Part shown: positions 26,899 to 37,249 of the stretch, piece by piece | Layout of the letters: the number at the start of each line of letters is the position of its first letter | How positions within the stretch are numbered: position 1 is the first letter of the stretch | Assembly (NCBI GenBank): GCA_024642565.1 | Contig: JAHEAV010000017.1 | Span: forward strand, 1 to 64,000 | From: Erythrobacter sp. | Lineage (GTDB): Bacteria > Pseudomonadota > Alphaproteobacteria > Sphingomonadales > Sphingomonadaceae | Direction: 5' to 3' | Length of the DNA stretch: 64,000 nucleotides | The notes under the pieces: generated by a model | What the model was told of the DNA's origin: nothing | The model's database searches: none | Seen by the model: the letters and a program-made list of their open reading frames with translations, nothing else | Position numbers and translations under genes: made by a program

Positions 26899-29250
26899 AT
26901 GGACGATCTGCTGGGAGAATTCGTGGCGGAAACGCGCGAAATGCTCGAGGCTATCGAGGGCGAAATCGTGGCTTGGGAAAGCGATCCGGCTGACCGGGCG
27001 CGACTCGATGCAATTTTCCGTTTCGTTCATACGGTTAAGGGCAATTGCGGCTTCTTCGACTTCCCCCGCCTCGAAAAATTGAGCCATGCGGCGGAAAGTG
27101 TGTTGGCGGAAGTGCGCGCCGGACGGCGCAGTGCCGATTCCAACCTTGTCGACGCGGTACTGGCGATTATCGACCGGATTGCCGAGATGGCCGACGCGAT
27201 CGAATCCGGTGAAGAACTGCCGGGCAACAACGACGATTTGCTGATTGCTGCCATCAACGCCACCGCCGATGACGTGAGCATAAGCGCGACGATGCAAGCC
27301 GCCGAAACTGCCGCTCTGAAATCGCATGGCCCTGGCGCCACCCCCAGAAGCATCCGCCTGCCGGTCGATTTGCTCGACCGCGTAATGAGCGGCATCAGCG
27401 ATATGGTGCTCGCCCGCAACGATTTGGCGCGGCGGCTGCGCGCTTCGGGTGCCGAACCGACCATCGATGGTCCGTTCGAGCGACTGTCGGGCATTCTGAC
27501 CGATGTCCGCGATGCCGTGACACGGATGCGGATGCAGCGCATTGACCAGCTCTATAATGCTCTGCCCCGCCTTGTGCGTGACCTTTCGGCAGAGTTGGGC
27601 AAGCAGGTAATGCTCGATCTCGAGGGCGGCGATGTCGAACTGGACCGCGAGATGATTGAAATGATTCGCGATCCAATCACCCATATTATCCGCAACGCCA
27701 TCGATCACGGCATTGAAACGCCGTCTGAACGGATCGCCGCCGGAAAACGGGAGATCGGCCTGCTCAGCGCTGTATCGCGGCAGTCCGGCAACAAGATTGC
27801 CCTAACCATCAGCGATGATGGCCGCGGCGTGAACATCGCCAAACTGGGGCGCAAGGCCGTTGCCGCCGGGCTGTTCAGCCAGGATGAAATCGACGCAATG
27901 TCCCGCGACGATTTGCATGAATTAATGTTCGAACCGGGTCTGAGTACGGCCGAACAGGTCAGTGCCATTTCTGGCCGAGGCGTGGGGATGGATGTCGTCC
28001 GGTCAAATCTCGAAAAAATTGGCGGGACCATCAAGGTTCGGAGCAAGGACGGCGAAGGTTCGCTGTTCATCCTGGAAATTCCGCTGACATTGACGATTGT
28101 TTCCGGGCTGACCATCGGCACTTGCGGACAGCGCTTTGCCATTCCCCAATCCTACGTCGAAGAAATCGTCCATGGCGGTTCAAATGCGGTCGAGTTTTCC
28201 CAAGTTGGCGAAGCCGAATTGGTGAATTTCCGGGGCCAGAGGATACCGTGCCTGTCGCTGGCAAAGGTGCTGGGCCTTGATGATGATGCCAGTGTGTGCG
28301 GCAAAACACTCGCGCTTGTGCGGCTTGGCAATGGCGAATTGTTCGCCGTGGCGGTTGACCAGATTTTCGATCATGAAGACCTAGTGGTCAAACCCTTGGC
28401 CCCGGCAATCATGGCAACCGGCTTCTACGCCGGGACAACTTTGCTTGATGATGGCAATCCGATCCTCATGCTGGACATTCCCTCGATCGCCCAGGCCCAA
28501 GGACTGGCCAACGAGACCCGCGTACGCACGCCGAAGAATGTCGCAATCGTTGCTGAAGTTGCTGCCCAGGCCCGCCCGATAATGCTGTTTGTCGGCCTTG
28601 ACGGGCGCCGGCGCGCTATCGGCATGGATATCATCCGAAGGATCGATGTCGCACCGCGCAGTGCGGTCAATATCGAAGGGCGCCGCGCGCAAGTGGTGAT
28701 CGACGACCTGATCTTGCCCTTGCTCGGCCTGGACGGCGGCACATTGCCCGAAGACAAGATCAAATTGTTGCGCCTGTCCGACGGCCAGTGCGAACTCGCC
28801 TATGCGGTGCGCGACGTGGCTGATGCCGCTGATCTCGAAAATGCCATCGTTCCCGCCGATGACGATAGCCTGATCGAAGGGGTGACCCTGATCGACGGTG
28901 AGCCGGTTACGATTGTCGATGGCCACGCGTTGTTTGCCCGTTTCGGACGCGCCGCGCCGCGCGGAGAGCCGCTGACATGCCGGTTGCCGATGGACGACGA
29001 ATGGTCGCAATCTATGCTTGCACCCCTGGTCCTTGCAGCCGGCTATCGCATTGTAACCTCCGATGATGAAGCTGCCGATGTGACCATTGTCATGGACGAA
29101 GCCGGGGATCCGGACATTTCGGCAGAAGCCGCGGTAATTCGCCTACACTCCGATGCCCATGGGCCATCGGCGGGGTCGGAGGGTATCTATCGGTATGACC
29201 GCGATGCTCTGATCGGTGCACTCAAATCCGCCGGCATGGGAGGCAAATAA
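26899..29250 (+). CDS. cheA: Chemotaxis histidine kinase CheA (no P2, tandem CheW domains)
   Basis: The 783-residue kinase passes phosphate to CheY and CheB. Domains in order: HPt with phospho-His44 (HTVKGNCGF); a short linker with no recognisable P2; dimerisation helices (about 150-225); the ATPase with N-box HIIRNAIDHGIE, DDGRGV and GRGVGMDVV; a first CheW-like domain (about 395-535) and a second, weaker one (about 550-690). A C-terminal stretch (about 695-783) follows, whose strand-helix pattern recalls a receiver domain but lacks a clear phospho-acceptor. The stop overlaps the cheW start by one base (TAATG), so this is the first gene of a coupled operon. Confidence 0.93.
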   Translation: MDDLLGEFVAETREMLEAIEGEIVAWESDPADRARLDAIFRFVHTVKGNCGFFDFPRLEKLSHAAESVLAEVRAGRRSADSNLVDAVLAIIDRIAEMADAIESGEELPGNNDDLLIAAINATADDVSISATMQAAETAALKSHGPGATPRSIRLPVDLLDRVMSGISDMVLARNDLARRLRASGAEPTIDGPFERLSGILTDVRDAVTRMRMQRIDQLYNALPRLVRDLSAELGKQVMLDLEGGDVELDREMIEMIRDPITHIIRNAIDHGIETPSERIAAGKREIGLLSAVSRQSGNKIALTISDDGRGVNIAKLGRKAVAAGLFSQDEIDAMSRDDLHELMFEPGLSTAEQVSAISGRGVGMDVVRSNLEKIGGTIKVRSKDGEGSLFILEIPLTLTIVSGLTIGTCGQRFAIPQSYVEEIVHGGSNAVEFSQVGEAELVNFRGQRIPCLSLAKVLGLDDDASVCGKTLALVRLGNGELFAVAVDQIFDHEDLVVKPLAPAIMATGFYAGTTLLDDGNPILMLDIPSIAQAQGLANETRVRTPKNVAIVAEVAAQARPIMLFVGLDGRRRAIGMDIIRRIDVAPRSAVNIEGRRAQVVIDDLILPLLGLDGGTLPEDKIKLLRLSDGQCELAYAVRDVADAADLENAIVPADDDSLIEGVTLIDGEPVTIVDGHALFARFGRAAPRGEPLTCRLPMDDEWSQSMLAPLVLAAGYRIVTSDDEAADVTIVMDEAGDPDISAEAAVIRLHSDAHGPSAGSEGIYRYDRDALIGALKSAGMGGK

Positions 29251-29693
29251 TGGGCGAGTTGCTGGTCATGACCATAATCGCCGGGCGCCGCGCGGCGCTT
29301 CGCGCAGCCGATGTGCAATCGGTTATCGAGATCGAACGCATCCACCCGGTCCCGCGCGCTCCGAATTTCATTGCCGGGTTGGCGGCACTGCGAAGTCAGT
29401 CGCTTACGGTGATTGATTGCCGCAAATCCATAGGCCTCGCCCGCGGAGCCGCGGCCGATTGCCGTGCCGCGGTGGTCGAACTGGGCGGACACCCTTACGC
29501 ACTTCTGGTCGATTCGGTTGTGGATGTGGTGGAATCCCGTTCGGAACCCATGCCTTTGCCCGGGGGTTTCGGCGAGGGATGGTCCCGCGTCGCGATCGGC
29601 ATGGTCGAAACCGAAGATGAACCGGCCTTGCTGATCGATATCGCCCGAATGGTCGCAGGTCCGGGCGCAAACCGGGCCGCAATCGCGGCTTAA
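29250..29693 (+). CDS. cheW: Chemotaxis coupling protein CheW
   Basis: CheW bridges receptors and CheA in signalling arrays. The 147-residue single-domain protein has the family's strands with VQSVIEIERIHPVPRAPNFIAGLAALRSQSLTVIDCR (read in pieces) and the later YALLVDSVVDVVE. It overlaps cheA by one base and cheY follows after 54 bases. The Ala-rich tail after about residue 135 is probably disordered. Confidence 0.92.
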   Translation: MGELLVMTIIAGRRAALRAADVQSVIEIERIHPVPRAPNFIAGLAALRSQSLTVIDCRKSIGLARGAAADCRAAVVELGGHPYALLVDSVVDVVESRSEPMPLPGGFGEGWSRVAIGMVETEDEPALLIDIARMVAGPGANRAAIAA

Positions 29694-29747
29694 GTGGTTG
29701 GTTACCCAAACCGCCTAATAGAGAAAAAACGCAACGGGATCGCATCC

Positions 29748-30113
29748 ATGAAAACTTGCCTGATAGTCGATGACTCACGCGTGATCCGCAAGGTATCACG
29801 CCACATTCTGGAATCGCTCCAGTTCTCGGTCGAAGAAGCCGAAAATGGCCAACAAGCGCTGGAAAAATGCGAGTGCGCCATGCCGGATGTGGTCTTGCTC
29901 GACTGGAATATGCCCATCATGAGCGGTATCGAATTCATTACCCAGCTCCGTAAACGGCCCAGCGGCGACCAGCCCAAAGTGGTATTTTGCACAACGGAAA
30001 ACGACATTGCCCACATCCGCGAGGCCATCAGCGCCGGTGCGGACGAATATGTCATGAAGCCGTTCGACCACGAAACGCTGCAAATCAAATTGCAGCTGGT
30101 CGGTATGGCCTGA
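29748..30113 (+). CDS. cheY: CheY-like response regulator
   Basis: The 121-residue single receiver domain has the acidic pair Asp8-Asp9 (IVDDS), the phospho-acceptor Asp52 in LLDWNMP, a Thr after FCT and the conserved Lys in VMKPFD. It has no output domain, as for CheY. The ATG at 29748 starts exactly at the first beta strand; an in-frame start 54 bases upstream would add an unrelated leader. It sits between cheW and cheB in the chemotaxis operon and is the likely diffusible output to the motor. Confidence 0.93.
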   Translation: MKTCLIVDDSRVIRKVSRHILESLQFSVEEAENGQQALEKCECAMPDVVLLDWNMPIMSGIEFITQLRKRPSGDQPKVVFCTTENDIAHIREAISAGADEYVMKPFDHETLQIKLQLVGMA

Positions 30114-30123
30114 AGGCCAGGTC

Positions 30124-31239
30124 GTGGATTCCCGTTTCGGCACCATAGAACGCTCTGTCGGGCCGAACGGTTCGCAATTGCGGCCAATACGGGTCATGAT
30201 CATCGATGACTCGTTGATCGCCAGAACCGTGCTTGCCCGCATTCTTGACGAAGCCGAAGGCTTCGAGATTGTAGCAAAAGCCAGCAGCGCCGAACTTGCC
30301 CTGGCGGAACTCGGATCTCTGTCGGTCGATGTCATTTTGCTCGATCTGGAAATGCCCGGCATGGGCGGGATGCAAGCCTTGCCCAAAATTCTGGCCATGG
30401 CGAAATCCGCACGCGTGCTGGTCGTTTCGACACTGACAGAGGTGGGGGCCAAACACACGATCGCGGCCCTGCAGATGGGCGCGGCCGATACAATGCTGAA
30501 ACCGCGTTCGGGAGGGTTCGACCAAGCCTATCGCGCTACACTATTGGCAAAAATCCAAGCCCTTTGCCCCAATCTTTCCGCTGCCGACTCTCGGGTAGGG
30601 GCGCCCCAAGCAGCCCGCCCCGCCCTTGCGCCCAAGCAACTTTCGGCATCGAAATCGCCGCGCCTTTTGGCAATTGGTGCGTCCACTGGCGGGATCCACG
30701 CCTTGTGTATTCTACTGCGGACTCTGCCCCGAGAATTTGACCTGCCAATCCTGGTTACCCAACATCTTCCTGAAAGTTTCATCCCGGTTTTTGCCCGGCA
30801 ATTGGAGGCCGCAAGCGGACGCACTGCGCTAGTAGGAGGGGACCGGACGCCCATTGAAAAGGGCCAGATTATCGTTGCGCCGGGCGATGGGCATTTGCTG
30901 GTCCATGAACGCAACGGAAAACTGGTTACCGGCATTGGTCACTTTCCAGTACCCAATGGTTGCCGCCCGTCTGTCGACCCGATGTTCGAAACGATGGCAG
31001 AAACGACAGATGGGCGTGCGCTTGGCGTAGTCTTGTCCGGAATGGGCCGCGATGGCGTGGAAGGTGCCGCCAAGTTGGTTGCTGCGGGCGGCTCTATCCT
31101 GGTTCAGGATGAAGCCAGTTCTGCAGTTTGGGGTATGCCCCGTGCAATCGCCGAGGCAGGCCTTGCATCCGCAATCTTGCCGCCAGCCGAACTCGCTACA
31201 CGGATTGCAAACCATGCAAAGGCCGCAGCATGGAAGTGA
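30124..31239 (+). CDS. cheB: Chemotaxis protein-glutamate methylesterase CheB
   Basis: CheB removes methyl groups from receptor glutamates during adaptation. The 371-residue protein has a receiver domain (acidic pair in IIDDS, phospho-Asp74 in LLDLEMPG), an Ala/Pro linker and a C-terminal esterase with the Ser-His-Asp triad: Ser187 in GASTGG, His214 in TQHLPESF and Asp310 in GMGRDG. It starts at GTG 30124, 10 bases after the cheY stop. Its end overlaps cheR by 10 bases. The first 22 residues precede the receiver fold and are variable. Confidence 0.94.
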   Translation: MDSRFGTIERSVGPNGSQLRPIRVMIIDDSLIARTVLARILDEAEGFEIVAKASSAELALAELGSLSVDVILLDLEMPGMGGMQALPKILAMAKSARVLVVSTLTEVGAKHTIAALQMGAADTMLKPRSGGFDQAYRATLLAKIQALCPNLSAADSRVGAPQAARPALAPKQLSASKSPRLLAIGASTGGIHALCILLRTLPREFDLPILVTQHLPESFIPVFARQLEAASGRTALVGGDRTPIEKGQIIVAPGDGHLLVHERNGKLVTGIGHFPVPNGCRPSVDPMFETMAETTDGRALGVVLSGMGRDGVEGAAKLVAAGGSILVQDEASSAVWGMPRAIAEAGLASAILPPAELATRIANHAKAAAWK

Positions 31240-32141
31240 GTGAAATCTCCTATCGGATCATCGCCGATCTTCTCAAATCACGTTCAGGCCAACAATTAAC
31301 CGAAAGTCGCCGCTGGCGAATCGGAACGGCCTTGGCCGGTATCTTTCGGGAACTTGGTCTCGACCATGTCGATCAACTTGTTTGCCTACTGGCCGAAAAA
31401 CCGGATGAGCAATTGTCACAGCGGGTAGTCGAAGCCTTGCTTAACAATGAAACCTATTTCTTCCGTGACCGACAAATTTTCGAAGTAATCGAACAACAGG
31501 TTTTACCTGAACTTGCAGAGAAGCACGCAGATACCAAGCGGCTGTCGATCTGGTCGGCTGGCTGTTCCACCGGGCAGGAGGCGTTTTCATTGGCGATGAT
31601 GTTCGCTGAACAGGCCAAGCGCTGGAGCGGATGGCATATCGAGATTCTCGGAACCGATTTGTCCAGTCAGGCCATCGCGACCGCGCAGCGCGCCACCTAT
31701 ACGCAATTCGAAATCCAGCGCGGCCTTAGTATCGCCCAGACGCTGTCTCATTTTGGGGAAACCCCTGCCGGCTGGCAGGCCGGCCGGTCATTGCAACGGA
31801 TGGTCCGGTTCAAGGTCGGCAATATCTTATCTCCGGAGGAGGGTTTTGGGCGTCACAATCTTGTCCTGTGCCGCAATGTCCTGCTCTATTTTGACGGAAG
31901 AACCCGCGAACGCGCGTTTGATTGCCTGGCCCGAAGCATGGCTCAGGATGGGTATCTGATGCTTGGCGGCGGTGAAACGACAGTTGGCCGCACAAACGCG
32001 TTTGCGCCTGTGCCCGGAATGCAAGGGCTTTCCCGGAAAACAGCTGCAAACCTGGGTACGCCACACACGCCGTCTGCAGCGGGACCAGACTTATCCGCCC
32101 AGCCAAGCCATTCGGCGCAAAGGCAGGCAATGGGACGGTAA
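31230..32141 (+). CDS. cheR: Chemotaxis receptor methyltransferase CheR
   Basis: CheR methylates receptor glutamates with SAM, opposing CheB. The 303-residue protein has the N-terminal helical domain, then NNETYFFRD, the SAM motif WSAGCSTGQEAFSLAM, EILGTDLSSQAIATAQRATY and the late LVLCRNVLLYF. The ATG at 31230 lies inside the cheB end. The C-terminal 40 residues are a polar tail. The receptor at 33756 lacks a C-terminal NWETF-like docking peptide, so CheR would reach it without a tether. Confidence 0.93.
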   Translation: MEVSEISYRIIADLLKSRSGQQLTESRRWRIGTALAGIFRELGLDHVDQLVCLLAEKPDEQLSQRVVEALLNNETYFFRDRQIFEVIEQQVLPELAEKHADTKRLSIWSAGCSTGQEAFSLAMMFAEQAKRWSGWHIEILGTDLSSQAIATAQRATYTQFEIQRGLSIAQTLSHFGETPAGWQAGRSLQRMVRFKVGNILSPEEGFGRHNLVLCRNVLLYFDGRTRERAFDCLARSMAQDGYLMLGGGETTVGRTNAFAPVPGMQGLSRKTAANLGTPHTPSAAGPDLSAQPSHSAQRQAMGR

Positions 32142-32223
32142 ATGAAGGTTTAACAGTTCCTTAGGTAGAACAAGGTAAGTGTCTGGAATAGAGGGGCAAG
32201 AGCCCCTGTCTCGAGGGGTTCGC

Positions 32224-33759
32224 ATGCGCAAAATCATGAATGGACTGGGCCTGCAGCCCAAGATCCTGGTGTTTGCACCGATCGTGGTCCTGTCGCTGAT
32301 ATTTACCCTGATCGTCGCGCTGCTGATTTTCAGCAATGACGCGCCATCGACCACAGCATCGACGTTGATCATTGGCAGCATTGCAATCTACGCACTGGCT
32401 GCTGCAATGCTGAGCCGCCTGGGGCTGAGCAATATCGATCGTTTGGAAAGCCTGGGGCTGACTGACGCGTTGAGCCATTTGCCCAATCGCCGTGCACTGC
32501 ACCGCAACGTGCAGGGCGATCTGCAAACCCAGACCGAAGTAGCCGTCGCCCTGATCGATCTGGACGGCTTCAAGATGGTCAATGATCTCTATGGCCATCA
32601 AGTCGGTGATCAGGTGATCAAGGAAGTGGCGGAACTTCTGCACGCTGTGTGCGGCAAGGATGCCAAGGGATACAGGTTGGGGGGCGACGAATTCGCCATA
32701 GCAATCGCATGCCCGCTGGCCGGTACCATTCTTGAAGGGATGTGCCGCGGGCTGATTGAACGGCTATCCCAAACCATCGCCGTGGAAGACCGGCGCATCT
32801 CTATTGGTGCAAGCGTGGGTCTGACAAAGACCGGCGGAGGCATAATGCTGAGCTCTTCGGAGCTGCTGCGCCGTGCAGACGTTGCCATGTATGTGTCAAA
32901 ACGTGCAGGAAAAATGCGTTGCACATGGTTCCGCGATGACTTCGACCGAAATCTCGAAGCAGTAAGGGATATGGACAACGAACTGCGCGAGGCATTGCTG
33001 CATGACCAGTTCCAGGTCCATTACCAGCCGCTCGTGGATGCACAGACCCACGAAGTTGTCGCAGTTGAATCGCTTGTCCGTTGGGAACGGCCCGACGGGA
33101 AAATAGTTGGGCCCAACATCTTCATTCCGATTGCCGAGGAATCCGGTCTGATCAATGCCATCGGCTTGCTGGTGCTGCGCCGCGCTTGCAACGATGCCCT
33201 GAAGTGGGGCCAGATCAAACTGTCGGTCAACATCTCTGCCGCGCAATTGCGAAATCCCGAATTCCCGATCCAGCTGGGTAATATTCTTGAGGAAGCCGAT
33301 TTCCCGCCCGAAAGACTCGAACTGGAAATCACCGAAACCTGCCTGGTACTCGACCCCGTTGTGGCCGCACGCAGCCTTGATCTGATCCGGGCGCTGGGCG
33401 TTGATGTCGTGCTTGATGATTTCGGCACCGGTTACGCCTCCATTGGCTTTCTGCGCCAGTTCCGCTTCGAGAAACTTAAAATTGACCGATCACTTGTGGT
33501 TGATTCTGCCGGTGACGAAAGCTCGCGGGCCATGATGCTGTCGAGCATTTCGATGGCCCGCGCCCTGAAAATGGATGTGACCGCAGAGGGCGTAGAGACG
33601 CAGGCTCAGGCCGATCTGGTTCGTTCGGCAGGGTGCGATCAAATTCAGGGCTGGCTCTATTTCCGGTCCATGCCGGCAAGCGAGATCGAGCAACATTTGC
33701 TGGGGCCAGCAAAAGGCCGGGACGTAGAACAGATTAATAAAGGGACTAAAGTAGCATGA
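32224..33759 (+). CDS. Membrane GGDEF-EAL protein (c-di-GMP turnover)
   Basis: The 511-residue protein has two membrane helices (about 14-35 and 45-65), a GGDEF domain with intact GGDEF motif ([11 protein letters not shown]) and an EAL domain. The EAL signature reads ESL (VAVESLVRW), but the other catalytic blocks are intact: [29 protein letters not shown] and TAEGVET. Both synthesis and breakdown of c-di-GMP therefore look possible. The ATG at 32224 has GAGG upstream and is chosen over GTG 32179. Its stop overlaps the receptor gene start (ATGA), placing it firmly in the chemotaxis operon. Confidence 0.9.
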   Translation: MRKIMNGLGLQPKILVFAPIVVLSLIFTLIVALLIFSNDAPSTTASTLIIGSIAIYALAAAMLSRLGLSNIDRLESLGLTDALSHLPNRRALHRNVQGDLQTQTEVAVALIDLDGFKMVNDLYGHQVGDQVIKEVAELLHAVCGKDAKGYRLGGDEFAIAIACPLAGTILEGMCRGLIERLSQTIAVEDRRISIGASVGLTKTGGGIMLSSSELLRRADVAMYVSKRAGKMRCTWFRDDFDRNLEAVRDMDNELREALLHDQFQVHYQPLVDAQTHEVVAVESLVRWERPDGKIVGPNIFIPIAEESGLINAIGLLVLRRACNDALKWGQIKLSVNISAAQLRNPEFPIQLGNILEEADFPPERLELEITETCLVLDPVVAARSLDLIRALGVDVVLDDFGTGYASIGFLRQFRFEKLKIDRSLVVDSAGDESSRAMMLSSISMARALKMDVTAEGVETQAQADLVRSAGCDQIQGWLYFRSMPASEIEQHLLGPAKGRDVEQINKGTKVA

Positions 33760-35600
33760 GTGCGATCGCAGACCTTACGGAAGAACTGGCAAAGCAAAGC
33801 CAAGCTGAGCACACCGAGGCAATGTCCGGCCCTGCTCGCAAACCACGTTCCTTCGAGTTGAGCAACGCTTTTGCGCGCCTGTCGATTGGTGGCAAATTGC
33901 GGGTCCTGTCCTTCTCCAATTTGGCGATAATGGGCTTTACTGCCCTTGTTCTGGTGGTGGGCATGACGCAGCTCTATGACCGTTACGAACAATACCGTTC
34001 GCTCAGTGTGGCCACGGCCCAGTCAACTCAGCTGTCAGCCAGCATAGGTGAAGGCCGTTATGCTGCAGCCCGCTATGCCTTTACCGGGCAGACAACCGAT
34101 TTCAAAGCCGCAGAAAAATCCATGAGCGAGGCTGATCACCTGGTCGAAGAATTGCAATCCTCCAGCATCATGGCGCTGCAAGGGGTCTCCGGATCGGTTG
34201 ACCGGCTGCAGAATGACCTGACGGATTACCGGCAGGAGCTCAGCAAGACAGAAGGCGTGACATCAAGGAATGGTTCGCAAACCCGAGTAGCCGGAATTGC
34301 CGATTCCATGGCCAGTTCTGGCGACGAATTGAGCCACCAGGTGCACGCCCTCAAACAGAAGCTCGGCGAAGCTACAGCCGCCAGCGAGGCATCGGGGTTC
34401 GCATTCTTTTACGCCTTGCTTTCCGTACTGGCGGTTATCGGCGTGATTGCCTTGCTAGTCGGGATTGCCGGCTGGCGCTTCCTTTCCCGCGATCTGTCCA
34501 CTTCCATCACTGCGCTGACCGGTGCGATGACCGAGCTCTCGAAAGGGCGGAAGGATATCAAGGTTCCCGGAGAGGGCCGCTTGGATGAGATCGGCGATAT
34601 GGCAAGAGCCCTCGACATCTTCCGGCGCGTTGCCTTTCGCTATGAAAAGTTAAGTCAGGAAAACGCCGAAGCGGCCAAGGTGGAACTCGAACTGCAGGCC
34701 GAAACGGCACGTCAACGCGAACAACACCGACTTGATCAGGCAAAGATTCTGGCGCGCATGGCCAGCAAGTTCGAAGATACAGTGGGTGAAGTTGTGAACA
34801 ATGTCGCCGCTGCTTCAAGTCAGCTCAAATCGACGGCTGATGCGATGGAAAAGACTGCCGAATCCTCCGCCACTCAGGCCAGCCGCGTGGCGCAATCCAT
34901 GCAGGAAGCTTCATCCGGCGTAACGGCAGCCGCCGCCGCCAGTGATGAATTTGCACTGTCGATCAACGAAATCAGCCGCCAGGCGGCAAGCTCCGCCGAA
35001 TTGGCGCGCAAGGCTTCGGAATCGGCCGATCTGGCCGATGTTAAAATGTCGACGCTCGCAGAATCCGCGACGCAGGTTGGCAAGATAGTCGAATTGATCC
35101 AATCGATTGCCCGGCGGACGAACTTGCTGGCGCTCAACGCATCAATCGAAGCCGCCCGCGGCGGTGAAGCCGGGCGCGGCTTTGCCGTGGTTGCATCGGA
35201 GGTCAAGGAACTGGCCGCGCAGACCAGCCGCGCGACGGAGGAAGTCGCCGAGCAAATTCGCGCGATGCAGGATTCGACCATGGATAGTGTACAGGCCCTT
35301 CACTCTATCGGCACACAGGTCGAACAGCTTGAAACGACCGCACTCTCGATCGCTTCGGCAGTGGATCAGCAATCGCTTGCCGGTCAGGATCTTGCTCGCA
35401 GCATTGATCTTGCTGCACGCAGCAGCGGCGCTGTGTCTTCCAGCATTTCGGAAGTACGCGAGAGTTCGCTGGCAACGGGCGCTGCGGCATCGCAGGTTCT
35501 TGGTTCGGCAACCGACCTGGAAGCTCAAGCAGCAACCCTGCGTGACCAACTGACAAGCCTGATGCAACGCATTCGCGAAGACCACGCAGCTGAGGCTTAA
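33756..35600 (+). CDS. Methyl-accepting chemotaxis protein
   Basis: The 614-residue receptor has a 50-residue cytosolic lead, a first membrane helix (about 52-72), a helical periplasmic sensor (about 75-210), a second helix (about 217-240) and a HAMP domain (about 242-295). A long signalling coiled coil follows, with the hairpin tip [35 protein letters not shown] (read in pieces). No C-terminal CheR/CheB docking pentapeptide is present. The helical sensor suggests a four-helix bundle of unknown ligand. It is the last gene of the chemotaxis operon; its stop TAA overlaps the stop of the convergent GST gene. Confidence 0.93.
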   Translation: MSAIADLTEELAKQSQAEHTEAMSGPARKPRSFELSNAFARLSIGGKLRVLSFSNLAIMGFTALVLVVGMTQLYDRYEQYRSLSVATAQSTQLSASIGEGRYAAARYAFTGQTTDFKAAEKSMSEADHLVEELQSSSIMALQGVSGSVDRLQNDLTDYRQELSKTEGVTSRNGSQTRVAGIADSMASSGDELSHQVHALKQKLGEATAASEASGFAFFYALLSVLAVIGVIALLVGIAGWRFLSRDLSTSITALTGAMTELSKGRKDIKVPGEGRLDEIGDMARALDIFRRVAFRYEKLSQENAEAAKVELELQAETARQREQHRLDQAKILARMASKFEDTVGEVVNNVAAASSQLKSTADAMEKTAESSATQASRVAQSMQEASSGVTAAAAASDEFALSINEISRQAASSAELARKASESADLADVKMSTLAESATQVGKIVELIQSIARRTNLLALNASIEAARGGEAGRGFAVVASEVKELAAQTSRATEEVAEQIRAMQDSTMDSVQALHSIGTQVEQLETTALSIASAVDQQSLAGQDLARSIDLAARSSGAVSSSISEVRESSLATGAAASQVLGSATDLEAQAATLRDQLTSLMQRIREDHAAEA

Positions 35601-36232
35601 CGGTTTCCGAGAACTTCCGGGTCAGCGCCTTCCCTCCAGGGAAGGCGCTTTGCCATTGCCTGCTCGAACAGCGGTGAAGCAAGGTGATGGTCCAGCCAGA
35701 TCTGTAAATGCGGCAAATCCTGCGCGGCAAACCAAATTGGATCGGTTGCCGCAAATTGACGAACAAAGGGCATGATCGCCGCATCGCTCAGCCCGCGGGT
35801 TTGTCCGCTTAACTGGGCCTGATCTGTCAGACGGTTTTCGAGAAGCTGAAGAAATTCCAGTCCGCCGGCGCGATGTTCCATGGGATCGCAGCCCTCATAC
35901 CGGTGGTGATATTTGTACCGGTCAAGATTGTGTTTGAACCCGCCATCGCAGGTTTCAACCAGCTTTGTATCATGACGCGCAAGCCAGCCTTCGGGATCGT
36001 TCTGACCTAGTGTCCAAAGCATGATATCGAGACTCTCGTCCAATATTTGCCCATCCGGCAAGACCAGCACCGGCACTGTCGCTTTGGGCGATGCCTCGAT
36101 CATGGCAGCGGGCTTGGCCGACAATTTTACTTCCCGGATTTCACATGATGCCTGGCTTACCTGCAAGGCCATTCGTGCCCGGATGGCGAAGGGGCAACGC
36201 CGGAAGCTGTAAAGAATTGGCAATGAGGTCAC
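35597..36232 (-). CDS. Glutathione S-transferase family protein
   Basis: The 211-residue protein has a thioredoxin-like N-terminal domain with the active-site stretch [16 protein letters not shown], then VPVLVLPDG and the glutathione-binding ESLDIM, followed by a helical C-terminal domain. The Cys-Pro-Phe motif points to an omega/beta-like or glutaredoxin-like thiol transferase. It starts at GTG, overlapping the trhO stop by 4 bases (GTGA), so it is coupled to trhO. A hairpin that looks like the terminator of the opposite chemotaxis operon lies inside its last codons (35624-35649). Confidence 0.87.
   Translation of the reverse strand: MTSLPILYSFRRCPFAIRARMALQVSQASCEIREVKLSAKPAAMIEASPKATVPVLVLPDGQILDESLDIMLWTLGQNDPEGWLARHDTKLVETCDGGFKHNLDRYKYHHRYEGCDPMEHRAGGLEFLQLLENRLTDQAQLSGQTRGLSDAAIMPFVRQFAATDPIWFAAQDLPHLQIWLDHHLASPLFEQAMAKRLPWREGADPEVLGNR
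35624..35649 (+). terminator. Intrinsic terminator of the chemotaxis operon, inside the GST gene
   Basis: AGCGCCTTCCC and GGGAAGGCGCT form a perfect 11-bp stem with a TCCA loop, followed by TTT on the plus strand. It lies 24 bases past the receptor stop, within the coding 3' end of the convergent GST gene. Confidence 0.7.
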
Positions 36233-37179
36233 TGGTGCTGGCGTGCACCGATATGCGACCGGCCCTGTTCCGAAGCCCTGATTTCCTGACGGTGCCGTTC
36301 ACGATAACCGGCACGTTGGGCATCTGTCCTTTCGTCATGGCAGGCAGGGCAGCTGACCCCTTCTTCGAACCGGTCAGAGGCGGCATCTTCTGCCGTGATC
36401 GGCCGGCGGCAGGCGTGGCACAATTGGTAGGAACCGGGTACCAAGCCATGCCCTACGGTAACGCGCTGGTCGAAGACAAAACATTCCCCTTCCCACAGGC
36501 TTTCATCCTGCGGCACATCCTCCAGATATTTGAGGATGCCGCCCTTCAGGTGGAACACGTCCTCCACCCCTTCGGCCTTCAGGAATGCCGTCGATTTCTC
36601 GCACCGGATCCCTCCGGTACAGAACATCGCGACTTTCGGCGGTGTGCCCTGCCCCAACAGGCGGTCCCGCTCCGAACGGAACCATTCGGGGAAGTCGCGG
36701 AAGGTCTTCAGATCGGGGTCAATCGCGCCCTTGAAAGTGCCTACAGCGGTTTCATAATCGTTGCGCGTATCGATCACGATGGTCGCAGGATCGCGGATCA
36801 AATCGTTCCAGTCTTCGGGCGCCACATATTGCCCGACATCGGCAAGTGGATCGATATCAGGCTGACCCATAGTAACGATCTCGGGTTTTATCCGTACCTT
36901 CATCCGGTGGAAAGGCATGGCGACAGCGCGAGAGTACTTAACTTCCAGATCCTCAAAGCCTGCAATCGTGCGAATAACGGCAAGGACCTGTGCGATTTCT
37001 TCATCGCTGCCCGCAATGGTGCCGTTGATGCCTTCCCTTGCGATTAGAAGCGTGCCCTTAATCCCCTGTGCCTCGCATGATTCTGCGATTGCAGAGCGAT
37101 GCCGCTCCAACGCAGTAACCGGCGCAAATTTATAAAGGGCCGCTACGCAGATCGGCAGGGATTCACCAAGATTCATCAT
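36229..37179 (-). CDS. trhO: tRNA uridine(34) hydroxylase TrhO (YceA rhodanese)
   Basis: TrhO uses O2 to make 5-hydroxyuridine at tRNA position 34. The 316-residue protein has the N-terminal acylphosphatase-like domain ([16 protein letters not shown]), the rhodanese domain with active Cys187 in [11 protein letters not shown] and the second Cys193, and a C-terminal zinc-ribbon-like part (CHACRRPI and CPACH). These are the marks of the long UPF0176 form. Met2 is an equally possible start. The GST gene overlaps its end. Confidence 0.93.
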   Translation of the reverse strand: MMNLGESLPICVAALYKFAPVTALERHRSAIAESCEAQGIKGTLLIAREGINGTIAGSDEEIAQVLAVIRTIAGFEDLEVKYSRAVAMPFHRMKVRIKPEIVTMGQPDIDPLADVGQYVAPEDWNDLIRDPATIVIDTRNDYETAVGTFKGAIDPDLKTFRDFPEWFRSERDRLLGQGTPPKVAMFCTGGIRCEKSTAFLKAEGVEDVFHLKGGILKYLEDVPQDESLWEGECFVFDQRVTVGHGLVPGSYQLCHACRRPITAEDAASDRFEEGVSCPACHDERTDAQRAGYRERHRQEIRASEQGRSHIGARQHQ

Positions 37180-37249
37180 GGGGCGTATTTAAGCGCTCCA
37201 GGTCAATTTGCCAGTAATGGTTCTGTCCATTTCTGCAGTTGAGCCACGC

